Positions 1 to 6,817 of a stretch of DNA of 10,292 nucleotides are shown one piece after another. The notes beneath the pieces are model-generated. The model worked only from the letters and a program-made list of their open reading frames with translations, searched no databases and was not told where the DNA came from. Numbering within the stretch: the first letter of the stretch is position 1; every line of letters begins with the position of its first letter. A program made the translations under genes and the position numbers. The stretch covers positions 269 to 10,560 of the forward strand of contig DIVU01000023.1 of NCBI GenBank assembly GCA_002423365.1, given 5' to 3'. The DNA comes from Desulfuromonadaceae bacterium UBA6124 (GTDB lineage: Bacteria > Desulfobacterota > Desulfuromonadia > Desulfuromonadales > Trichloromonadaceae).

Positions 1-146
1 TCTTCCCGGGGGACGCCGGTGATCTCCTCGGCGGCGCGATTGAAGGAGGTAATGCGCCACTGATCATCGACGGTAAAAACCCCGTCGGATATGCTCTCGA
101 GAATCGCCTCGGTCGGCGTCGGCGGACTTTTCTTGCTGGCGCTCAT
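1..146 (-). CDS. PAS-domain regulator, N-terminus only (probable sigma-54-type activator)
   Basis: The gene reads leftward from an ATG at 146-144 and runs off the left edge, so only about 48 N-terminal residues are visible. They start MSASKKSPPTPTEAILESIS and continue into a clear PAS-fold start (DGVFTVDDQWRITSFNRAAE, then EITGVPRE), the N-terminal strand and helix of a PAS domain. Upstream of the ATG is a purine-rich stretch (AAAGAAAGAG) that could serve as a ribosome binding site. Short leaders followed directly by this kind of PAS sequence are common in deltaproteobacterial sigma-54-interacting (NtrC-type AAA+) activators, which is my preferred reading. A PAS-containing histidine kinase or diguanylate cyclase cannot be excluded because the output domain lies outside the window. 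It is divergent from the sensor kinase gene at 352. Confidence 0.7.
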   Translation of the reverse strand, partial: MSASKKSPPTPTEAILESISDGVFTVDDQWRITSFNRAAEEITGVPRE

Positions 147-199
147 CGCGTGGCTCTTTCTTTCGGGTGACAAACAACAATCAACCGTTGCAGCTTTCA

Positions 200-228
200 T
201 TTCTAATCGGAAAATAGCGCCTTGGCAA
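200..228 (-). promoter_or_regulatory. Candidate sigma-70-type promoter for the leftward PAS regulator
   Basis: On the minus strand, TTGCCA (228-223, 5 of 6 matches to TTGACA) is separated by exactly 17 bases from TAGAAA (205-200, 4 of 6 matches to TATAAT). This would place the transcription start near 193 and leave a leader of about 47 nt before the ATG at 146. The region is visibly AT-richer than the flanking genes. It was found by eye only, and matches of this quality occur by chance. Confidence 0.35.
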
Positions 229-298
229 GAATTGAACTCCGGCAAAGCTTATCCGTGAAGCTATTGCGCAGTTTTTAAATTTATCCCCATAGGTATTC

Positions 299-307
299 TG
301 ATACTAT
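299..307 (+). promoter_or_regulatory. Candidate extended -10 promoter for the sensor kinase gene
   Basis: TGATACTAT reads as an extended -10 element (TG, one base, then TACTAT, 4 of 6 matches to TATAAT). The -35 position upstream is poor (AT-rich, no TTGACA match), which an extended -10 can tolerate. Transcription would start near 314, about 38 nt before the ATG at 352. The leader carries GGGGAG at 336-341 as ribosome binding site, 10 nt from the start codon. This is a weak prediction made by eye. Confidence 0.25.
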
Positions 308-351
308 TTTCCCCTCGATGGTTTTCTTCTCCCCCGGGGAGCCGATACGAC

Positions 352-3300
352 ATGTACAAGCTCAGCTTGAAAACCAAAATGGCGCTGGCCGTCTCGCTAT
401 TGTTCCTGGTGTTGATCGTTCTGCTGGCCTGGGGCGCCCTCTCCTTCCAAGAGCAGGCGCTGAAAAAAGCCATCAGCCGCCAGCAGTTTTCCTTGGTTTC
501 ATCGCTGGCGGCCAGTATCGACGACAAGCTGGAACTGGCTCATAATGCCCTGATTACCGCGGCGCGCCGAATCCCGCCGGAAGCCCTGCTTGACGGGGAT
601 CTGGCCCAAGGTTTCCTCGACGCGCGCATTTCCCTCCATTCCGTCTTCGACAATGGCCTTTTCCTCATTTCCAGCGCCGGAAAGTTGATCGCGGACAGCC
701 CCTTTCTACCCGATCGCAGGGGCCGAGACATGACATCGTTCGAGTTTTTTCAGCGGACGATAGCGACCGGGCGTCCCTATATCTCCGCACCCTATACCTC
801 GGTTCGAGCACCCGGCCACCCCGCCATCTTTCTATCCGCGCCCATCGTCGACAACAACGGGAAAGTCATTGCCATCCTCGGCGGCAGTTTCGACCTCTGG
901 GGGAGCAATTTTCTCAAGGATCTCTCTGCCACCCGCTACGGCGACGCCGAATTTTTCTCCCTGACCGCCCGGGATCGGACCATCATTGTCCATCCCGATC
1001 GGAGCAAAATCCTGACCAAGAAACTCCCACCAGCGTCCAACCCACTTTACGAAAAGGCCTTGGGTGGGTTTGAAGGAAGCGGGGAAATCGTCACCGCCCA
1101 GGGCGAGCGGATCATTGCCTCGGTGCGGCACCTGCGCGCGACCGGCTGGATTCTGACCGCCGGCTCCCACGCCGCCGAAACCTATGCCTCCATGGAAACG
1201 ACGCGCCGCTATTTCCTTTTGGCGACGCTGGCCATCACCATCGTGGTCCTGACCATCACTTGGCTGCTGATGAAACGCCTCACCACGCCGCTTACGGTCT
1301 TCACCCGCCATGTCGAGGCGCTGCCGGAAACCTTCGGCCGGAACCGCCTGATCAAAATCGATTCCGGTGACGAAATCGGCATCCTGGCGCAAGCCTTCAA
1401 CCGCATGGTGACAACCCTGGAGATGCAGCAGGCCACCCATACCGCGCGGCTTGAAGCCCTTTTGCGACTGAACGACATGAGCGCTTCCTCGCTCAAGGAA
1501 ATCGCCGATTTCTCCCTGGAGGAAGCGGTTCGCCTGACCCGGAGTACCATCGGTTATCTGGCCTTCGTCAACGACGATGAATCCGTACTGACCATGTACT
1601 CCTGGTCACAAACGGCCATGGAGCAATGCGCCATGGCCGACAAGCCACTGGAATACCCCCTGGCCGACACGGGTCTCTGGGGGGAGGCCGTCCGCCAACG
1701 CGGCGCGGTCATCACCAACGATTATGCCGCTCCCGGCCCCGGCAAGAAAGGCTATCCGCAAGGTCATGTGGAGCTGCGGCGCCACATGAACGCCCCGATT
1801 TTCGACGGCGAACACATCGTCATTGTCGCCGGGGTCGGCAACAAGGAGGAAGAATACGACGAAACCGACGTTCAGCAGTTGACCCTGCTCATGCAGGGGC
1901 TGTGGCGGATCTTTCAACGCAAGCAGGCCGAGGAAGCGCTGCGGGAGGAGAAAGAAAAGTTCTCCCTGGCCTTTCAAACCGTGCCGAGTGTGCTCGTTAT
2001 CGCCTCCTTGACGGACGGAAGGTACATGGAGGTCAACGAGGCTTTTGAGCGGGTGATGGGCTACCGGCGCGACGAGGTGCTTGGCCGGAGTTCCCTGGAT
2101 TTCAACATCTGGAACCCGGAAAACCGGGCCAGGGTGCTGCGGATGCTGGCGCAAGGGGAAAAGGTCCGCAATCTGGAAATCGGCTTCAGGAGCAAATCGG
2201 GAGCCGAGGTGATCGCGCTTTATTCGGCGGCGGTCATCGAAACCGGCGGGGAACGTTGCCTGTTGAGTCTGGCGAACGATATTACCGATCGCAAAAGAGC
2301 CGAAGAGGAACTGCGTCGAAGCGAAGAACGCTACCGTCGCCTCTACAATGAAACACCGGTGATGCTTCATTCCATTGATCCGGAGACGCGGCTACTCAGC
2401 GTCAGCAATTATTGGCTGGAAAGCCTCGGCTATAGCCGAGACGAGGTGCTTGGCCGGGCAAGCACCGATTTCCACACCGAAGCGTCCCGGTGTTACGCCG
2501 AAGAAGTCGCTTTCCCCGAATTCTTTCGCACCGGGATGTGCACGGACGTCTCCTACCAGCTGGTGAAGAAGAACGGCGAGGTCATGGATGTTCTGCTCTC
2601 CGCCACCGCCGAGCGCGACGATAAGGGCGAAATCGTTCGTTCCCTGGCCGTCATGATCGATGTCACCGAACGTAAGCGGGCACAGGAAGAGATCGAGAAA
2701 TTGAATGCCGATCTGACAACACGAGCGGCCGAACTGGAAAATGCCAACCGGGAAATGGAGGCTTTCAGTTATTCGGTTTCTCACGATCTGCGCACCCCGC
2801 TGACGGTCATCAGCGGCTACTGTCAGGTCATCCGGGAGCTTTGCGCCGCGCAACTGAGCGAACAATGCCTTGGCTTTATCCAGGAAATCCAGGATGGGGC
2901 CGGGCGCATGAACGAGCTCATCGACACCCTGCTCAGTCTCTGCGGACTGGCACGGCAGGAACTGCACCGGGAGATGATCGATCTCAGTGGGATTGCTCAT
3001 CAAGTGGCCGCCGAGCTGACATTGACCGCCCTGGAGCGCAGAGTTTCCTTTCAAATCGCCAACGGAATCTCGGTCAACGGCGACGCGAAACTGCTGCGGG
3101 TGGTTCTGGAAAACCTCCTCGGCAACGCCTGGAAGTACACCGCTAATCGTGATGAAGCCGTCATTGAATTCGGTCAGGTCGACATCGACGGCAAAGCGGC
3201 GTGTTTTGTTCGGGACAACGGAGCCGGTTTCGACATGGCCGCCGCCGACAAGCTGTTCATGCCCTTCCAGCGGCTTCACGCCGACAGTCACTACCAGGGT

Positions 3301-3408
3301 CACGGCATCGGCCTCGCCACGGTGGAGCGCATCATCCGCCGCCACGGCGGGCGAATCTGGGCGGAAGGGGAGCCGGACAAGGGCGCGACCTTCTGGTTTA
3401 CCCTCTGA
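352..3408 (+). CDS. Membrane-bound sensor histidine kinase (Cache-HAMP-GAF-PAS-PAS-HisKA-HATPase)
   Basis: This 1018-residue transmembrane kinase should sense an extracytoplasmic ligand and autophosphorylate to signal to a response regulator. Visible parts in order: TM1 at about residues 10-32; a periplasmic sensor of about 250 residues resembling a double Cache domain (33-286); TM2 287-307; HAMP linker about 308-362; GAF domain about 368-525; PAS about 537-655; second PAS about 661-780, both ending in the usual DITDRKRAEEE-type linker; a short coiled coil; HisKA with H-box SYSVSHDLRTPL (phospho-acceptor His811); and HATPase with N-box ENLLGNAWKYT (Asn925), G1 DNGAGF (955-960), an F-box-like FMPFQRLH, G2 GHGIGLAT (983-990) and a C-terminal GATFWFTL. 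All catalytic boxes are intact. There is no receiver domain and no adjacent response regulator, so it is an orphan kinase here. ATG 352 is preceded by GGGGAG. The ligand cannot be deduced. The gene is convergent with the pigment operon, and nothing in the sequence links the two. Confidence 0.93.
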   Translation: MYKLSLKTKMALAVSLLFLVLIVLLAWGALSFQEQALKKAISRQQFSLVSSLAASIDDKLELAHNALITAARRIPPEALLDGDLAQGFLDARISLHSVFDNGLFLISSAGKLIADSPFLPDRRGRDMTSFEFFQRTIATGRPYISAPYTSVRAPGHPAIFLSAPIVDNNGKVIAILGGSFDLWGSNFLKDLSATRYGDAEFFSLTARDRTIIVHPDRSKILTKKLPPASNPLYEKALGGFEGSGEIVTAQGERIIASVRHLRATGWILTAGSHAAETYASMETTRRYFLLATLAITIVVLTITWLLMKRLTTPLTVFTRHVEALPETFGRNRLIKIDSGDEIGILAQAFNRMVTTLEMQQATHTARLEALLRLNDMSASSLKEIADFSLEEAVRLTRSTIGYLAFVNDDESVLTMYSWSQTAMEQCAMADKPLEYPLADTGLWGEAVRQRGAVITNDYAAPGPGKKGYPQGHVELRRHMNAPIFDGEHIVIVAGVGNKEEEYDETDVQQLTLLMQGLWRIFQRKQAEEALREEKEKFSLAFQTVPSVLVIASLTDGRYMEVNEAFERVMGYRRDEVLGRSSLDFNIWNPENRARVLRMLAQGEKVRNLEIGFRSKSGAEVIALYSAAVIETGGERCLLSLANDITDRKRAEEELRRSEERYRRLYNETPVMLHSIDPETRLLSVSNYWLESLGYSRDEVLGRASTDFHTEASRCYAEEVAFPEFFRTGMCTDVSYQLVKKNGEVMDVLLSATAERDDKGEIVRSLAVMIDVTERKRAQEEIEKLNADLTTRAAELENANREMEAFSYSVSHDLRTPLTVISGYCQVIRELCAAQLSEQCLGFIQEIQDGAGRMNELIDTLLSLCGLARQELHREMIDLSGIAHQVAAELTLTALERRVSFQIANGISVNGDAKLLRVVLENLLGNAWKYTANRDEAVIEFGQVDIDGKAACFVRDNGAGFDMAAADKLFMPFQRLHADSHYQGHGIGLATVERIIRRHGGRIWAEGEPDKGATFWFTL

Positions 3409-3440
3409 CCCGGCAGGCCTTCATCTCTCTTTAGCCACCA

Positions 3441-3483
3441 CGCCCTTGCCTCGGAGAGCGGAGCTCCTCGCTAAGCAAGGGCG
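3441..3483. terminator. Palindrome between convergent genes, probable terminator
   Basis: A perfect 9-bp inverted repeat (CGCCCTTGC at 3441-3449, GCAAGGGCG at 3475-3483) encloses 25 bases that can fold further: AGCG 3457-3460 pairs with CGCT 3469-3472, and GGAGCTCC at 3460-3467 is itself palindromic. It lies between the kinase stop (3408) and the end of the leftward operon (3490), where a transcription stop for one or both directions is expected. On the plus strand it is followed, after about 6 bases, by the T-rich TCTATTTATTT (3489-3499), so termination of the kinase transcript is plausible. The minus-strand side lacks a T-run. A REP-like repeated extragenic palindrome is an alternative. Confidence 0.55.
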
Positions 3484-3489
3484 GCGGAT

Positions 3490-4206
3490 CTATTTATTTC
3501 CCGTCAGCCCCTGCCTGACAAGGTCGACCATAGTCGCCACCGGTGCCCCATTCAGCCGGTATCCCCCCTGTTCATCCCGCCGCAGTTCGCCGTAATTGGG
3601 TGCCTCTGTCCGCCGGTCCCGTTCCAGCACGACAAAGACCGCTCCCGGCGGCAGGCCGGGGACCGTGGGGATGCCTTCCGGCGGGGCGAGGTCGCAGAGG
3701 CCGGCGACCATGGCGCGGGCGCCGTTCCAGGCGAGGTTTTCCAGGGCCAACCCCAGGGGGGCAAGGCCGCCGGGGGACGGTTCGCTGACGACCAGGGCCT
3801 CGCCGGTGAGGCCGAAGCGCAGCGCCGCCTCGCCGAGGAAAGTATTAGAGAGGGTGTAGGCGAAGAGTTGTGGGCTGGCCAGGGCGCCGCCGTTGGGGAT
3901 GACCGTGGCGAAGTAGTCGCGATCGGTGGCGAGGCAGCCGTAGGCCGTGGCGGCGATCAGGCCGATGGGGCGCTTTTCCCGCCACTCTTCGAGCCCGGCG
4001 TCCCGCAAAGCGAAAGTGACGGCGGCGAGGCCGAGACGGGAGAAGGGGTCCATGCGGCCGAAACGGCGGTCGGGCTGAGGGAAAACATCGGCCCGGGAGA
4101 GAGTCGGCAGCTCGCCGGGGATAAGGGCGAACGCCCCTCCCTGTCCGCCCCAGCCGAAACCTTGGGCAGTGACCCAGCCGATGCCGGTAATGTGCGCGCT
4201 CAGCAT
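3490..4206 (-). CDS. Half-length ketosynthase-like protein, ApeC-type chain-length factor
   Basis: This 238-residue protein starts MLSAHITGIGWVTAQGFGWG and resembles only the N-terminal half of a beta-ketoacyl synthase (the 'Ketoacyl-synt_2' / chain-length-factor type). The position where a ketosynthase has its nucleophilic cysteine reads SEPSPGG (residues 141-147), with no Cys, and the His-containing C-terminal half is absent, so it cannot condense substrates itself. In characterised aryl polyene synthases a protein of this type (ApeC) pairs with the active ketosynthase ApeO. The gene directly overlaps a full ketosynthase here, which suggests the same partnership. The start ATG (4206-4204) overlaps the upstream TGA by 7 nt (ATGCTGA) and is preceded by GGGAGG. 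The open frame continues upstream to 4656, but that part is antisense-free shadow of the ketosynthase in another frame and was discarded. This is the last gene of the operon (TAG 3492-3490). Confidence 0.82.
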   Translation of the reverse strand: MLSAHITGIGWVTAQGFGWGGQGGAFALIPGELPTLSRADVFPQPDRRFGRMDPFSRLGLAAVTFALRDAGLEEWREKRPIGLIAATAYGCLATDRDYFATVIPNGGALASPQLFAYTLSNTFLGEAALRFGLTGEALVVSEPSPGGLAPLGLALENLAWNGARAMVAGLCDLAPPEGIPTVPGLPPGAVFVVLERDRRTEAPNYGELRRDEQGGYRLNGAPVATMVDLVRQGLTGNK

Positions 4207-5330
4207 GATGGCCTCCCGAGCAGCAGGGTGGCGTTGACCCCGCCGAAACCCGAATTGGTGGAGAGCAGATAATCCCCAGCGATGCTTTGCGCTTCGGCGG
4301 CGACTCGGCCGCGTCCGGCCTCCTCCGGCTCGACGAGGCCGACCGTCGGCGGCATGACCCGCCGGGCGAGGCACTCCAGCCCAAAAATGGTCTCGATCGC
4401 CCCGGCGGCGCCGAGGGTGTGGCCGACGGCCCCCTTGAGGGACTGGACCGGCAGCGGCCGCTCGCCGAAGACCCGGGCGAAGGCGGTCAGTTCCATGGCG
4501 TCGTTGTAGACGGTGCCGGTGCCGTGGGCGCTGATCGCGGCGACCGCCGCCGCCGTCAACGAGGCCTTCACCAGCGCCTCTTCGATGGCCAGCACCAGCC
4601 CGCAGCCGTCCCGGGCCGGGGCGGTGATGTGGTTGGCATCGTTGGCGCTCCCCCAACCGGCAATGGTGCCGAGGGCGGTGCGTCCCTCCCGCCGCGCCCG
4701 CGCCTCGCTCATGAGCAGCAGCGCTGCCCCCCCTTCGCCGAGGGAGAGGCCGTCGCGCCGGGCATCGAAAGGGCGGCTGGCTTCTTTCGACAAGGCTTGC
4801 AGGGAGGAGAAGCCGGAAAAGACGAATTCACTGACCAGGTCGATGCCGACGACCAGTACCGCCTCGGCGGCCCCGGCGGCGATCCAGGCGGCACCCCGGG
4901 CCAAAGCCAGGGTCGAGGAGGCGCAGGCGGCGTTGATGTTCAGCCCGGCATCCGCCAAACCGAGCCGGCGGGCGACCAGGGCCGGCAGCGTCCCCGGCAG
5001 GACCGCTTCCATCGAGCAAAGCTCCCCGCGCCCGCGCCGCTCCAGAAGATCGATCCCCCCCTTGGTGCTGGCGGTCAGCACCCGGCAGTCGCCGGGGACC
5101 AGGGCGAGCTGAACCAGCAGCCTCTCCAGCAGGGGAAGCAGCAGCGATTCCCCGGACTCGGCCGCAAGCCCCGGCACACAGGCAGCCACATGGCTCTGAT
5201 AACGGCCGGTGGCGAAGCGCTGCAAAGGCGCAACGGCCGTACGTCCGACCAGCAGCCCTTCCCACAGGGGCGGCAGGCCGTCGCCGAAGGCGCTGACCAG
5301 GGCCGTATCGACCACGCAGACCCGGTTCAC
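4200..5330 (-). CDS. Beta-ketoacyl synthase, ApeO-like (FabF/KAS II fold)
   Basis: This 376-residue ketosynthase catalyses decarboxylative Claisen condensation of a carrier-bound acyl chain with malonyl-ACP in the cytoplasm. The catalytic set is complete: Cys136 in NAACASSTLA, His269 in SAHGTGTVYND, and Lys299/His304 in KGAVGHTLGAAGAIE. The C-terminal GFGG loop (NSGFGGVNA) is also present. This is the elongating ketosynthase-alpha pattern of type II polyketide and fatty acid synthases. Its place between a 4HBT thioesterase and a half-ketosynthase, in a cluster with LolA/MMPL/DUF3261, points to aryl-polyene-type synthesis over housekeeping FabF. Whether it corresponds to ApeO or ApeR cannot be decided without alignment; adjacency to the ApeC-like gene favours ApeO. 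It starts with GTG (5330-5328), overlaps the thioesterase stop by 4 nt (GTGA) and has GGAGAG upstream. It is slightly shorter than typical FabF (about 410 residues). Confidence 0.9.
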   Translation of the reverse strand: MNRVCVVDTALVSAFGDGLPPLWEGLLVGRTAVAPLQRFATGRYQSHVAACVPGLAAESGESLLLPLLERLLVQLALVPGDCRVLTASTKGGIDLLERRGRGELCSMEAVLPGTLPALVARRLGLADAGLNINAACASSTLALARGAAWIAAGAAEAVLVVGIDLVSEFVFSGFSSLQALSKEASRPFDARRDGLSLGEGGAALLLMSEARARREGRTALGTIAGWGSANDANHITAPARDGCGLVLAIEEALVKASLTAAAVAAISAHGTGTVYNDAMELTAFARVFGERPLPVQSLKGAVGHTLGAAGAIETIFGLECLARRVMPPTVGLVEPEEAGRGRVAAEAQSIAGDYLLSTNSGFGGVNATLLLGRPSC

Positions 5331-5788
5331 GGCAGCTCTCCGGCGCGCCAGCAGTCGAGAAAGGCCTGCATGAATGGGGGATGGAGCAAGAGCACGTTCT
5401 CCGCCGTGTCCATGAGCATCTGCACGGTGTAGCCGCTGGTGGCGAGCCGGCCGTCGCGGTCGCGGATGATGAACTCGTGGTTGAGGCGGGCCGCCTCCGA
5501 CCAGTGGAGTATCCCCTCGATGGTGAAGGGCTCGCCGAAACGCAGCGGCCGGTGGTAATCGATGTGCATCTTCTTCACCGGCGCCAGCACCCCCTGGCGG
5601 TAGATATCGAGATAGCCGATGCCGTACTTTTCGCCGACGGCCACCCGGGCGTCCTCGAAATAGCTGGGGTAACGCCCGTGCCAGACGATCCCCAGGGGAT
5701 CAACCTCCTCGAACCGGACCACCCGCTCGACGGTCGCCGTAAGTGGCGGCGGATCGCCGGGGCGGGCCGGGAAATACGGCTTTCTCAT
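5327..5788 (-). CDS. Acyl thioesterase, 4HBT/YbgC hotdog family (ApeK-like)
   Basis: This 153-residue single hotdog-fold protein probably hydrolyses acyl-ACP or acyl-CoA thioesters in the cytoplasm. The 4-hydroxybenzoyl-CoA thioesterase signature is clear near the N-terminus: VRFEEVDPLGIVWHGRYPSY, with the catalytic aspartate at Asp30, followed by FEDAR. The later strand KKMHIDYHRPLRFGEPFTIE is the usual core of the family. In aryl polyene clusters the ApeK thioesterase is of this type and is thought to edit or release carrier-bound chains. The ATG (5788-5786) overlaps the upstream dehydratase stop by 4 nt (ATGA) and has a strong GAGGAGG seven bases upstream. The stop TGA overlaps the GTG start of the ketosynthase. 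The exact substrate is inferred from the neighbours only. Confidence 0.88.
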   Translation of the reverse strand: MRKPYFPARPGDPPPLTATVERVVRFEEVDPLGIVWHGRYPSYFEDARVAVGEKYGIGYLDIYRQGVLAPVKKMHIDYHRPLRFGEPFTIEGILHWSEAARLNHEFIIRDRDGRLATSGYTVQMLMDTAENVLLLHPPFMQAFLDCWRAGELP

Positions 5789-6141
5789 CCTTCATCCTCC
5801 TCGACCAGGGTCATGCAGAAGGCCGCCGCCGGCTCGCCGTCGACCGCCAGCCGCGCCTCCCAGTTCCCCTTGCGCAGACGGCAGGCCACTTGCAGGGGTT
5901 CGCCGGGGCGCACCGGGCGCAGAAACTTGGCCCGTTCCAGCTTCGCCAGACGCAATGGCCGCCCGCGCAGCTCCTCGACCAGCACCTGGGCGGCCAGCAC
6001 CTGCAGGACCGCCGGCAGCACCGGAAAGCCGGGAAAATGCCCGGCGAATCCGGGAAAATCGGCGGGCAGGCAAAAGATCCGCGCGCCTCCCTCCGCTTCC
6101 CGTCGCAGCTCCGTTCCCGTCGCCGCGATGGCCCGTTTCAT
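5785..6141 (-). CDS. Hotdog dehydratase, ApeI-like (FabZ/FabA-related)
   Basis: This protein of about 118 residues belongs to the FabA/FabZ hotdog superfamily, which dehydrates 3-hydroxyacyl-ACP to enoyl-ACP. The signature FAGHFPGFPVLPAVLQVLAA matches GHFPxxPxxPGVLxxEAxAQ, with catalytic His35. Two positions are unusual: PGV has become PAV, and the acidic residue expected 14 positions after the histidine is Leu49. The other half of the active site may come from the ApeP-like partner encoded at 9787-10221 (see findings). I chose ATG 6141-6139, one base after the lipoprotein stop (TGAGATG, the same spacing as the LolA/MMPL junction). A GTG at 6156 would add five residues (MSKSE) and overlap the lipoprotein gene; neither start has a strong ribosome binding site. 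The gene ends in a 4-nt ATGA overlap with the thioesterase. Confidence 0.82.
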   Translation of the reverse strand: MKRAIAATGTELRREAEGGARIFCLPADFPGFAGHFPGFPVLPAVLQVLAAQVLVEELRGRPLRLAKLERAKFLRPVRPGEPLQVACRLRKGNWEARLAVDGEPAAAFCMTLVEEDEG

Positions 6142-6142
6142 C

Positions 6143-6817
6143 TCACTCTTCGACACGTTTCACACTTTCCAGCCAGAGGGTCAGGCGATAGCCCGCCCGC
6201 CGGTCTTGCAGCAGGATGCCTTCGGGGATCGGCACGCCCGCTGCCTCCCGATACTGATAATAGCCGACCCGCCAGTCGCCGGCGGCCCCCCGGACACGGG
6301 TTTCCAGCAACAGCGGCGGCTCGCCGCCGAACAGAAATTCCACCCGCTCCCCGCCCGGCCGGGTCAGTCGATAGTCGCGCTTGCGAATCTCCAACCTGTC
6401 GCCGGCGTCGGGGCGCGGCGCCAGGAAGATACGGCGCACGCTCGCCGCCACCGCCTCGGCCAGGCGCGGGTCCTTGGCGAGATCGGGCAAGAGATGATGG
6501 ACCTCCACTCCGTCGATGGTGACGGTCAGATCGAAGAGCTTGAGGCCCAATCCTTCGAGGGCGACCAGCCGCACCCGGCGCCCGTCGTTGTCGAGTTCGA
6601 GAAAGCCTTCCATGGGCAGGCGCAGGCCGCGCAGCTCGAAGAGCCCCGACTGGCGGATGCGCCAGCCGCCCGGAACGGCGCGCCAGTCCGCCGCCAGCAG
6701 TTCGGTCGTGGTCAGGATCCGGGTTGGCGGCAGCAGCGGCTTTTCAAAGGGAAGCGAGGCGCAGCCGCCGAAGAGCAGAGCCAGGCAGAGGCCGACAATC
6801 CCTTGGCGCAAGCTCAT
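6143..6817 (-). CDS. DUF3261-type outer-membrane lipoprotein (ApeN-like)
   Basis: This 224-residue protein begins MSLRQGIVGLCLALLFGGCA, a short basic-hydrophobic signal ending in a lipobox-like LFGGC with the lipidation cysteine at position 19, so it should be a periplasm-facing lipoprotein. The rest is predicted beta-rich and soluble, with no enzyme motif that I recognise. Overall size and position right after an MMPL exporter match the DUF3261 lipoprotein of aryl polyene clusters, whose exact role is not established but is assumed to lie in export or outer-membrane placement of the product. The ATG (6817-6815) overlaps the exporter stop by 4 nt (ATGA) and is preceded by GGGGAG. The same frame stays open to 7576, but that upstream part lies inside the exporter gene and has arginine/glycine-rich shadow composition, so it was rejected. 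Confidence 0.78.
   Translation of the reverse strand: MSLRQGIVGLCLALLFGGCASLPFEKPLLPPTRILTTTELLAADWRAVPGGWRIRQSGLFELRGLRLPMEGFLELDNDGRRVRLVALEGLGLKLFDLTVTIDGVEVHHLLPDLAKDPRLAEAVAASVRRIFLAPRPDAGDRLEIRKRDYRLTRPGGERVEFLFGGEPPLLLETRVRGAAGDWRVGYYQYREAAGVPIPEGILLQDRRAGYRLTLWLESVKRVEE

Noticed and set aside
832..3345. Minus-strand open frames opposite the sensor kinase (832-1440, 1606-2370, 2392-3345)
   Set aside because: The plus strand encodes an uninterrupted multi-domain kinase with all boxes. The antisense translations show no recognisable fold or motif.
4207..4656. N-terminal extension of the chain-length-factor frame into the ketosynthase gene
   Set aside because: It overlaps the ketosynthase region containing His269 and His304 in another frame and has no ketosynthase-like residues; the start at 4206 has GGGAGG upstream.
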